7,807 nt of DNA, taken from the NCBI GenBank assembly GCA_938024025.1, contig CALJBY010000150.1, positions 1 to 7,807 of the forward strand, written 5' to 3'. This document shows positions 1-5,294 of the stretch, in pieces; the stretch's first letter is position 1; every line of letters starts with the position of its first letter. Under the pieces are notes generated by a model. That model was not told the origin of the DNA. It made no database searches and saw only the letters and a program-made list of their open reading frames with translations. The DNA is from an uncultured bacterium (GTDB lineage Bacteria > Desulfobacterota > WTBG01). A program made the position numbers and the translations under genes.

Positions 1-22
1 CAGCGCGGTGCACCCTGGAAGC

Positions 23-77
23 AAACAAACACCTGTGAAACGGGTGGCTTTGTTTTACCCGGACGGGTGAAACAAAG
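23..77 (+). other. Overlapping, mutually exclusive hairpins; candidate attenuator or structured RNA
   Basis: Two inverted repeats share their central arm. Hairpin A:B pairs 23-35 with 41-55: AAACAAA and CACCTG against CGGGTG and TTTGTTT, with a TGAAA loop and a two-base GC bulge at 47-48. Hairpin B:C pairs 48-61 with 64-77: the arm CTTTGTTTTACCCG matches the complement of CGGGTGAAACAAAG at 13 of 14 positions, the exception being a T-G wobble. Because bases 48-55 take part in both, only one can form at a time, as in attenuators. Hairpin A:B alone, ending in a T-rich stretch at 49-56, could equally be a simple terminator of a gene left of the window. On DNA the whole could also be the footprint of a repeat element. 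No known riboswitch class was recognised. Confidence 0.35.
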
Positions 78-79
78 AA

Positions 80-93
80 AGCACGAAAGTGCT
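80..93 (+). other. GNRA-capped hairpin next to the overlapping hairpins
   Basis: AGCAC and GTGCT form a perfect 5-bp stem closed by a GAAA tetraloop, a very stable RNA cap. Outside it, GAAACA (69-74) can pair with TGTTTC (96-101), giving a longer interrupted stem that would compete with the B:C hairpin at 48-77. Further right, TTTGC (104-108) can pair with GCAAA (117-121). The tetraloop hints at RNA rather than DNA function, but a 5-bp stem is short enough to arise by chance. Confidence 0.3.
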
Positions 94-180
94 GATGTTT
101 CCTTTTGCGATCCCGTGCAAAGCACTGGTATTCAAAGCAAACAATGTACTTTTATTATTTTTGGATTGTGCCGATTCATA

Positions 181-234
181 CCCGCCTACCCTCGTTAAAT
201 AAGCTTCGCTATTTAAGCGGGCAGGCAAGACGGG
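181..234. repeat. Long imperfect palindrome, REP/MITE-like
   Basis: Nested arms close symmetrically: CCCG (181-184) with CGGG (231-234), CCTACCC (185-191) with GGGCAGG (219-225) with one mismatch, and TTAAATA (195-201) with TATTTAA (210-216). The centre AGC-TTC-GCT at 202-210 offers an alternative tip. There is no T-tract on either side, so this is not an ordinary terminator. Such GC-armed palindromes are typical of dispersed intergenic repeats, but only one copy with this core is in the window, so dispersal is inferred. Confidence 0.4.
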
Positions 235-262
235 TCTTTCTCGGCACCTGCCGGCAAAAAGA
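235..262. repeat. Short hairpin abutting the palindrome
   Basis: CGGC (242-245) pairs with GCCG (250-253) around an ACCT loop, and TCTTT (235-239) pairs with AAAGA (258-262) outside it, with an internal loop between. It starts directly where the preceding palindrome ends, so the two may be parts of one composite element. No function is assigned. Confidence 0.25.
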
Positions 263-319
263 TTCAGATGCACGGAAAAACGCACAAATATGAAGGAATG
301 GGTTGTACTTTCTGGTGCG

Positions 320-374
320 CTGGCTTGGCCGAGCTCCCTGGCCGACACGAGTGTCAACTCGGGCAGGCAGCCAG
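320..374. repeat. Second long imperfect palindrome
   Basis: Three nested arm pairs are visible: CTGGCT (320-325) with AGCCAG (369-374), CCGAG (329-333) with CTCGG (358-362), and GACAC (344-348) with GTGTC (351-355). Total length (55 bases) is close to that of the palindrome at 181-234, and both contain CGGGCAGGCA on their right arm (218-227 and 360-369). The interior between the outer and innermost arms is unpaired in places, so this is weaker than the first. It may be a related or decayed repeat copy. Confidence 0.3.
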
Positions 375-408
375 GCAATGAGTGAAGACGCAGTGCAACG
401 CAGTATAT

Positions 409-426
409 GGACTTTTTACGAAGTCC
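409..426. repeat. GGACTT/AAGTCC hairpin, possible dispersed intergenic repeat
   Basis: GGACTT (409-414) and AAGTCC (421-426) form a 6-bp stem around TTTACG. The surrounding bases 383-430 resemble, from memory, an intergenic repeat seen in genomes of sulfate-reducing deltaproteobacteria, ending in a stretch like ACTTTTTACGAAGTC. That resemblance could not be checked. The stem is short and no second copy is in the window. Confidence 0.25.
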
Positions 427-606
427 TCAATTATTTCTACCGGTAGTTGCCAGCACACGAAAGCGGACTGTTTATAGACCATTGAGAACAGAAAAGCAAC
501 GGTTATTTGCTGGAATTGTTCAAGAAAACGTACGACTTACCTGCTAACGGAGGAAAATGCCTCATGTGAGAGCATGACACATAACATCCCTGCACACATC
601 ATACAG
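427..606. other. Intergenic stretch without a supported gene
   Basis: No open frame here has convincing coding features on either strand. Small symmetrical elements are present: the 10-base palindrome CTACCGGTAG at 437-446, the pair CCAGCA (450-455) with TGCTGG (508-513), and a hairpin at 556-574 (ATGCCTC against GAGAGCAT with one bulged base). None has a T-tract. No tRNA, rRNA fragment or known riboswitch core was recognised. Confidence 0.5.
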
Positions 607-658
607 AAAAGTATCGACAGTTTAAAAAAAGAACTTTATTTTATTCTTGATTTATAGT

Positions 659-672
659 AAGTATCGATACTT
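659..672. promoter_or_regulatory. Candidate operator palindrome upstream of dapB
   Basis: AAGTATCGATACTT is a perfect 14-base palindrome ending 34 bases before the dapB start codon. Nine of its bases (AAGTATCGA) recur at 609-617, exactly 50 bases upstream. The position in the AT-rich stretch where the promoter should lie, and the repeated half, fit binding of a dimeric regulator. No convincing -35/-10 pair could be assigned; TATAGT at 653-658 is the best -10-like hexamer and would be next to the palindrome. A 14-base palindrome can occur by chance in a window of this size. Confidence 0.3.
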
Positions 673-706
673 GATTCTCAGTAGCAATGTTACGAAGGAG
701 AAGTGC

Positions 707-1510
707 ATGACAAAATGCATCGTTACCGGTGCCGCAGGGAGGATGGGCATCCGCATCATTGATGCCATCTATCATACCGAGGGGGTTGAACTTGTAGGTG
801 CTACCGAAGTCAAGGGGCATCCGCGCGTTGGGTCTGATGTCGGAACACTCTTAGGCATGGAGAACACCTCCATCACCCTTGTTGATAGTCTCGAGAAAGC
901 AACACCTGATTTCGATGTTCTTATCGATTTTACCTCACCTGAATCGTCACTTACCAGTCTCGAGTTTATGCGCTCCCTCAAAAGAGCAGCAGTTATAGGA
1001 ACGACCGGGTTTTCATCAGCACAGACAGAACGCATAAAGAAAGTGACGCAAGACATTCCCTGTGTTTGTGCCCCCAACATGAGTGTGGGCATAAACCTGA
1101 TGTTTACCATTATTCGGCAGGTGGCCCAAAAGCTCAAGGACGAGTATGACATTGAGATCATTGAATCACACCACCGGCTTAAAAAGGACGCCCCGAGTGG
1201 GACCGCAGTCGAAATGGCACATATTCTGGCAGACGCAACAGAAAGGGAACTGGATGCAGTTGCCGTTCACCAAAGAAAAGGACTTATCGGTGCACGTCGA
1301 CCTGAGGAAATTGGCATCCAGGTCATTAGGGCCGGAGATATCGTTGGGGAACACACCGTGCTCTTTGGTGGACCGGGAGAACGTCTGGAAATTACCCACA
1401 GAGCTCACAGCCGGGACACCTTTGCGCGCGGGGCAGTGAGAGCTGCCCAGTGGGTAGTTATCCAGCAACCGGGACTGTACGATATGCTCGACGTGCTGGC
1501 ACTCAAGTAA
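707..1510 (+). CDS. dapB: 4-hydroxy-tetrahydrodipicolinate reductase
   Basis: DapB reduces the product of DapA to tetrahydrodipicolinate with NAD(P)H in the cytoplasm, the second dedicated step towards diaminopimelate and lysine. The 267-residue product has the normal family length. The N-terminal Rossmann fold shows the nucleotide-binding loop GAAGRMG at residues 8-14. The diagnostic family motif ESHHRLKKDAPSGTA is at about 153-167; by alignment from memory with E. coli DapB, H155 corresponds to the catalytic His and K159 to the catalytic Lys. NADH versus NADPH preference cannot be read safely. The ATG at 707 is chosen because AAGGAG (695-700) sits 6 bases upstream; an in-frame TTG at 647 would add 20 residues with no ribosome site before the nucleotide loop. 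dapL follows after 29 bases. dapA, its usual neighbour in related gene clusters, is not upstream. Confidence 0.97.
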   Translation: MTKCIVTGAAGRMGIRIIDAIYHTEGVELVGATEVKGHPRVGSDVGTLLGMENTSITLVDSLEKATPDFDVLIDFTSPESSLTSLEFMRSLKRAAVIGTTGFSSAQTERIKKVTQDIPCVCAPNMSVGINLMFTIIRQVAQKLKDEYDIEIIESHHRLKKDAPSGTAVEMAHILADATERELDAVAVHQRKGLIGARRPEEIGIQVIRAGDIVGEHTVLFGGPGERLEITHRAHSRDTFARGAVRAAQWVVIQQPGLYDMLDVLALK

Positions 1511-1539
1511 TAACACCATTCACCAGAAGAGGCATACGC

Positions 1540-2709
1540 ATGAGTACCATAGAAAAGGCAGATCGCATAAAAAACTTACCCCCCTATCTCTTTGCTAAAA
1601 TCGACCAGATGAAAGAGAAAATGAAGCAAAAGGGTATGGATCTTATTGATTTGGGTGTTGGTGATCCTGACTTACCGACCCCTCCCCCTATCATTACTGC
1701 CCTGCAAGATGCAGCAAAAGATCCCAAAAACCATCGTTACCCCAGTTACAGCGGTATGATAGAATTTAGAGAAGCAGTGTCCCAGTGGTATCAGCAGCGC
1801 TTTCAGGTAACACTTGATCCCCGCTCTGAAGTCATTTCTCTCATTGGTTCTAAAGAGGGTATTGCCCACATTCCGCTGGCCTACATTAACCCCCAGGATT
1901 GTGTTCTCATTCCTGAACCGGGGTATCCCGTCTACAGCACCGCTACCTTGTTTGCTGGTGGACATCCCTATTTCATGCCGCTGCTTAAAGAAAAAAATTT
2001 CCTGCCGGATTTCTCTGCAATCCCCGAAGAGATTCTCAGGAAGGCAAAGCTGATGTACCTCAATTATCCCAACAATCCCACTGCTGCCGTAGCGGACCAG
2101 TCTTTCTTTGCAGAGGCTGTTACACTTGCTCGCGAGTACCAGTTTGTTCTCTGTCATGATGCAGCGTATACTGAAATCTTTTTCGACGGCTATCAACCGG
2201 GCAGCATACTCGAGATTCCCGGCGCCAAGGAGGTGGCCATTGAGTTCCATTCCCTCTCTAAAACTTACAATATGACTGGCTGGCGCATAGGCTTTGCCGT
2301 TGGCAACCCCGAAGCTATCGCTGCACTGGGGCAGGTTAAGACAAATATTGATTCAGGGGTAGCTCAAGCCATTCAGGTAGCAGGAATGCAGGCTCTGCTT
2401 GGTGATCAAACGTTTCTGGATGAAATGCGAACTACCTACCAGGAGCGGAGGGACGTACTGATTGTGGGACTCAAAGAAGCAGGGTTTGAAGTCACCGTTC
2501 CCAAAGCAACGTTTTACCTCTGGATCAAAACACCTGCCGGTTTTACCGCGGAAGAATGCACAGCACATCTCCTTACCAATGCAGGGATCGTTACAACTCC
2601 CGGGAATGGTTTCGGAACATCAGGGGAAGGCTTTATTCGCATGGCACTCACCGTCAATAAAGAACGCAGTGCTGAAGCGGTAGAGCGCATAAGAAAACTG
2701 GACTTTTAA
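1540..2709 (+). CDS. dapL: LL-diaminopimelate aminotransferase
   Basis: DapL is a PLP enzyme that converts tetrahydrodipicolinate, glutamate and ammonia-derived nitrogen balance directly to LL-diaminopimelate, replacing the DapD/DapC/DapE steps. The 389-residue product is of normal length for a class I/II aminotransferase. Visible landmarks: the NNP motif at 178-180 with the PLP-contacting Asn, D207 and Y210 in the HDAAYTE segment for the pyridine ring and phenol contact, the Schiff-base lysine K241 in SLSKTYNMTGWR, and R367 near the C-terminus for the substrate carboxylate. The motif set alone fits several aminotransferases (alanine or aspartate types); adjacency to dapB is what favours DapL. 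The ATG at 1540 has GAAGAGG 7 bases upstream; an earlier in-frame ATG at 1450 lies inside dapB and is rejected. Its stop codon is directly followed by another ATG (2710), leading towards folK. Confidence 0.92.
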   Translation: MSTIEKADRIKNLPPYLFAKIDQMKEKMKQKGMDLIDLGVGDPDLPTPPPIITALQDAAKDPKNHRYPSYSGMIEFREAVSQWYQQRFQVTLDPRSEVISLIGSKEGIAHIPLAYINPQDCVLIPEPGYPVYSTATLFAGGHPYFMPLLKEKNFLPDFSAIPEEILRKAKLMYLNYPNNPTAAVADQSFFAEAVTLAREYQFVLCHDAAYTEIFFDGYQPGSILEIPGAKEVAIEFHSLSKTYNMTGWRIGFAVGNPEAIAALGQVKTNIDSGVAQAIQVAGMQALLGDQTFLDEMRTTYQERRDVLIVGLKEAGFEVTVPKATFYLWIKTPAGFTAEECTAHLLTNAGIVTTPGNGFGTSGEGFIRMALTVNKERSAEAVERIRKLDF

Positions 2710-2737
2710 ATGAGCGGCTACCTACTACTGGTTCGAG

Positions 2738-3238
2738 ATGGATAATATTTCCTACATAGGAATCGGGTCAAATCAGGGAGATCCCCTTACTAACTGCACA
2801 GTGGCCATTGAACACATTTGTGCTTCAGGGCACAGCAGACTCCTTGACCAGTCTTCATTCTATCACACAGAGCCCTGGGGCTACCGGGATCAGGACGATT
2901 TCATTAACCTCGTAATAAAAATTGAGACCTCCCTTTCCCCCCTTGACTTGCTTTCGTTCCTACAGGGTGTAGAAAGGAAACTTGCAAAGAAACAGGACAT
3001 TCCCTGGGGGCCCCGAACCATTGATCTTGATATCTTATTCTATAACAATGACATCCTGGAATCTTCCCAACTTACCATCCCACACTCCTTTGTGTGCCAA
3101 AGGGGTTTTGTCCTGCATCCATTAGAGGAAATTGCCCCACACCTGACACACCCCGTATACAACCAAACTATTTCCCAGTTGCTCGACAGCCTGGATGATG
3201 ATAACCAGGTAATTAAACTCCCGAAGGAAAGAACGTGA
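2738..3238 (+). CDS. folK: 2-amino-4-hydroxy-6-hydroxymethyldihydropteridine pyrophosphokinase
   Basis: FolK (HPPK) transfers pyrophosphate from ATP to 6-hydroxymethyl-7,8-dihydropterin, the step before dihydropteroate synthase in folate synthesis. The 166-residue length is typical of a stand-alone HPPK. The start IGIGSNQGD (7-15) and the signature WGPRTIDLDI (90-99) are clear: D96 and D98 match the two magnesium-binding aspartates of E. coli HPPK, W90 and R93 match conserved active-site residues, and H116 and R122 match the pair in the flexible third loop. ATG 2738 is the first possible start after an in-frame TGA at 2711, but no good ribosome site precedes it, so translation is probably coupled to upstream ribosomes. 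The 3' end overlaps the next gene by 4 bases (GTGA). Confidence 0.95.
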   Translation: MDNISYIGIGSNQGDPLTNCTVAIEHICASGHSRLLDQSSFYHTEPWGYRDQDDFINLVIKIETSLSPLDLLSFLQGVERKLAKKQDIPWGPRTIDLDILFYNNDILESSQLTIPHSFVCQRGFVLHPLEEIAPHLTHPVYNQTISQLLDSLDDDNQVIKLPKERT

Positions 3239-3513
3239 TACGTTTTGTTATTTTTGCTCTTCTGTGCTACATTCTTTACCGGCTGATAAAAAGTCTTGCA
3301 CTTCCCTCGCCCAGGAAATCAGGGGAGCCTTTCAGGAAACCGGGGGAACCTTTCACGCAATCACCACAGGTCATCACTGACGAGATGGTTATCGATCCCC
3401 ACTGCCACGTTTATATTCCCAAGCGGGAAGCACTTACTGCAAAAATAGAAGGAGAAACCGTCTACTTTTGCAGTAAAGAATGCAAGAAAAAGTATTTGCA
3501 AGCAAAGCACTAG
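3235..3513 (+). CDS. Small membrane-anchored protein with C-terminal Cys metal-binding (YHS/TRASH-like) motif
   Basis: This 92-residue protein has an N-terminal hydrophobic segment (about 3-18, followed by R16 and K19), a Pro/Gly-rich linker (24-46) and a compact C-terminal unit. The C-terminal unit reads DPHCHVYIP at 54-62 and YFCSKEC at 77-83, so C57, C79 and C83 (possibly with H56 or H58) could bind a zinc or other soft metal. This layout resembles the small PP0621-like proteins and YHS/TRASH-type domains; the name is from memory and no biochemical role is known to me. The linker contains an in-frame 21-base tandem duplication. The GTG start overlaps the folK stop (GTGA), with AAGGAA at 3224-3229 as ribosome site, so it is translationally coupled to folK. 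The C-terminal domain probably faces the cytoplasm if the positive residues after the segment stay inside. Confidence 0.85.
   Translation: MIRFVIFALLCYILYRLIKSLALPSPRKSGEPFRKPGEPFTQSPQVITDEMVIDPHCHVYIPKREALTAKIEGETVYFCSKECKKKYLQAKH
3312..3353 (+). repeat. 21-base tandem duplication inside the small membrane protein gene
   Basis: Bases 3312-3332 and 3333-3353 are two adjacent copies identical at 18 of 21 positions. In the reading frame they give RKSGEPF and RKPGEPF (residues 27-33 and 34-40). Two of the three differences are at third codon positions or silent-like changes, consistent with an older in-frame slippage event retained in a flexible linker. Confidence 0.85.
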
Positions 3514-3556
3514 CCTGCACGCAACCACACATTTTTCTTTCTTAGGAGGACATATT

Positions 3557-4213
3557 ATGAAGCTCTTCATTGATACTGCAAATATCGATGAGATTAAAGA
3601 GGCCAGTCGCCTCGGACTTATTGATGGCGTAACAACCAACCCCACCCTGATTGCCAGAGAGGGAAGAGAATTCATGCCACTCGTAAAAGAGATCTGCCAG
3701 CTTGTAGATGGTCCCATAAGTCTGGAGGCAGTAAGTTCCCTGTCTAACGATATGCTTAAAGAGGCGCGGGATTTAGCACACATTCATCCCAATGCGGTGG
3801 TTAAGCTGCCCCTGACCAGGGATGGTCTCATTGCAACCAAACAACTGGCAACAGAAGGGATTAAGGTAAATATGACTTTGGTCTTTTCGCCCACCCAGGC
3901 GCTTCTTGCTGCTAAGGCAGGGGCTGCCTACGTTAGCCCTTTTGTAGGAAGATTAGATGACATCTCCCACTGGGGAATGGATCTGGTTGAACAGATTATT
4001 ACTATCTATGACAATTATGATTTTGAAACAGAAATCATTGTGGCGAGTGTTAGAAATCCACTGCACGTCTTAGAAGCAGCCATGATTGGAGCAGATATCG
4101 CAACCATTCCTTTCGCCGTCATTGAACAACTTATTAAGCATCCTCTCTCAGATATTGGCGTAGAACGCTTCCTCAAAGACTGGGAAAAAGTGGAGAAAAA
4201 AAACAAGAGATAG
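3557..4213 (+). CDS. tal: Transaldolase, small TalC/MipB-FSA-type
   Basis: Transaldolase moves a dihydroxyacetone unit between sedoheptulose 7-phosphate and glyceraldehyde 3-phosphate in the non-oxidative pentose phosphate pathway. The 218-residue protein belongs to the short subfamily that also contains fructose-6-phosphate aldolase (FSA). Landmarks are FIDTAN (4-9), GVTTNPTL (24-31), the Schiff-base lysine K83 in VVKLPLT, and SPFVGRLDD (127-135). Two positions separate the activities: FSA carries Gln59 and Tyr131 (E. coli numbering), while this protein has E57 and F129 at the equivalent places, which fits transaldolase. The ATG at 3557 has a perfect AGGAGG at 3544-3549, 7 bases upstream, suggesting strong translation. 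It is the last gene before the hairpin at 4289-4327 and lies 43 bases after the small Cys-motif gene. Confidence 0.94.
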   Translation: MKLFIDTANIDEIKEASRLGLIDGVTTNPTLIAREGREFMPLVKEICQLVDGPISLEAVSSLSNDMLKEARDLAHIHPNAVVKLPLTRDGLIATKQLATEGIKVNMTLVFSPTQALLAAKAGAAYVSPFVGRLDDISHWGMDLVEQIITIYDNYDFETEIIVASVRNPLHVLEAAMIGADIATIPFAVIEQLIKHPLSDIGVERFLKDWEKVEKKNKR

Positions 4214-4288
4214 CCCCTGGTCTCTCGACCGGCTCATACCTCTTGACCACGCCTGCAGGCAGGGTTAAGAAATAATAAGATTGATTAA

Positions 4289-4327
4289 CGGTGAAGCTCC
4301 CCGCCCTGTGGGCGGGGAGCTTCACCG
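4289..4327. terminator. Bidirectional terminator between converging operons
   Basis: An 18-bp perfect stem (4289-4306 with 4310-4327) closes on a three-base TGT loop, with the GC core CTCCCCGCCC against GGGCGGGGAG. On the plus strand it is followed by TCATTTTTCC at 4330-4339; on the minus strand the flank is AT-rich (TTAATCAATCTTATTATTTC). It lies 76 bases after the transaldolase stop and 57 bases before the cpoB stop is reached, so it can terminate both units. The unusual length and perfection also fit a dispersed palindromic repeat reused as a terminator. Confidence 0.85.
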
Positions 4328-4383
4328 GTCATTTTTCCTGTAACGATACACCAACAACCCCAATTAAGCGTGGTACAACCGGA

Positions 4384-5220
4384 CTACTTCACACTTTTAA
4401 GCTTAGCCCGTGCTATCTCCGCCTGCTCAGAAGTGGGATATCGATCAATAATTTTTTGCAACAGTAGCTTCGCACTATTCGTATCACTTAAAGCAATAAA
4501 TGAAAATGCCTGTTTAAGAAGGGCATCGGGAAGTTTATTGCCTTGCGGGTACTTCTTTATTACTTCTTCAAACTCCACGATTGCCTCTTCATATCTCTTG
4601 TCCCGGTAGTAGCTTTCTCCAATCCAAAACTGGGCATTATCTGAATATTCCGTCTGGGGAAAGAGCTCCAAAAAATTTTTAAATGCGTCCCGTGATCCTT
4701 TAAAATCTCCCGTACTTAACTTGGAATAAGCACCATTATAGAGTTCCTCGGGGTCCGGGGTACCGGTAACTTTGACCAAGCTTTCAGTAGGAGATACAGT
4801 AGTAGTGGTCATTTGAAGGAACGTTTCCCTGGCCTTGGGGGCGGGGACATCCTCACGAGCACCTACCTTCATCCCTAAAAGCGTCTTTATGGTTCTCATC
4901 TCTTCCTGGAGCCTATACAGTTCTTGTTCGTAGCGCCCCCTGTTTGAAGTAAGCCCTTCGTTAAGAGCAATGACATCATCAGAGGCCCTTTGTGCATAGT
5001 GTTTGCTTTCATCAACTGTGCCTCGTAAGCGCTGCAGTTCAGTCTGCAAAGTATCGAGCCGTGTTTCTAACTCTGCCTGTTGCTGGCGTACTAACCGCAC
5101 ATCTTTTCTCTGCTGGTTGACTTTCCTTTCAAGCAAACTGATATCACCCTGGAGAGCAGGCACACATCCTCCCAGGAAGACAAGTGTAAGCACCACATAA
5201 CTATAATCGGAAACTCTCAA
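4384..5220 (-). CDS. cpoB: Tol-Pal system coordinator CpoB (YbgF), lipoprotein form
   Basis: CpoB (formerly YbgF) links the Tol-Pal machine to septal peptidoglycan synthesis. The 278-residue product has a short hydrophobic segment ending in the lipobox LGGC (16-19), so C19 is the likely lipidated N-terminus; the E. coli protein is instead soluble in the periplasm. Residues about 26-115 are rich in Gln, Arg, Glu and Leu with heptad character, the trimerising coiled coil. After a Thr/Pro-rich linker (120-156), residues 157-276 form TPR repeats, including AYSKLSTGDFKGSRDAF and SYYRDKRYEEAIVEFEEV. The start is a TTG (complement of 5218-5220) supported by AGGAGAGG (complement of 5229-5236) 8 bases upstream; a later GTG would leave the signal without its basic residue. 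It is the last gene of the tol block, 74 bases after pal. Confidence 0.93.
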   Translation of the reverse strand: MRVSDYSYVVLTLVFLGGCVPALQGDISLLERKVNQQRKDVRLVRQQQAELETRLDTLQTELQRLRGTVDESKHYAQRASDDVIALNEGLTSNRGRYEQELYRLQEEMRTIKTLLGMKVGAREDVPAPKARETFLQMTTTTVSPTESLVKVTGTPDPEELYNGAYSKLSTGDFKGSRDAFKNFLELFPQTEYSDNAQFWIGESYYRDKRYEEAIVEFEEVIKKYPQGNKLPDALLKQAFSFIALSDTNSAKLLLQKIIDRYPTSEQAEIARAKLKSVK

Positions 5221-5228
5221 AATTACTA

Positions 5229-5236
5229 CCTCTCCT
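5229..5236 (-). promoter_or_regulatory. Ribosome binding site deciding the TTG start of cpoB
   Basis: The complement reads AGGAGAGG, 8 bases before the TTG at 5220. No ATG or GTG in a better position gives a signal peptide with an N-terminal positive charge, so this site supports the rare start codon. Confidence 0.7.
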
Positions 5237-5294
5237 TCAGCACAACCATCCTACGGAACACTCGCAAGGGTGGTCCGGCAAATGGCATACCCTG

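Noticed and set aside
60..140. c-di-GMP (GEMM) or cobalamin riboswitch
   Set aside because: Some short GAAA and GCAAAGC pieces look similar, but the conserved cores of these classes are missing.
190..234. Integron attC site
   Set aside because: GTTAAAT at 194-200 fits one core-site pattern, but the partner core site is absent and no integrase or cassette genes are present.
105..293. Plus-strand open frame of 62 codons
   Set aside because: Overlaps the palindrome at 181-234, no ribosome site, low-quality composition.
55..378. Minus-strand open frame of 107 codons in the left spacer
   Set aside because: It runs through both the hairpin cluster and a palindrome, has no ribosome site or recognisable domain, and its composition looks like translated repeats. 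Coding potential is not supported, though it may be mis-annotated as a hypothetical protein elsewhere.
549..577. Mini-frame MPHVRA with GGAGG upstream, as a leader peptide for dapB
   Set aside because: Spacing is only 3 bases, the peptide contains no lysine, and no terminator/antiterminator pair lies between it and dapB.
647..706. TTG-initiated 20-residue extension of dapB
   Set aside because: No ribosome site, would put residues before the Rossmann strand that the family lacks, and covers the operator-like palindrome; ATG 707 has a clear AAGGAG.
5254..5277. Hairpin between pal and cpoB as a processing site or attenuator
   Set aside because: The structure is better on the plus strand (GCAA loop with G-T pairs) than on the transcribed minus strand, where it has two mismatches and no T-tract.
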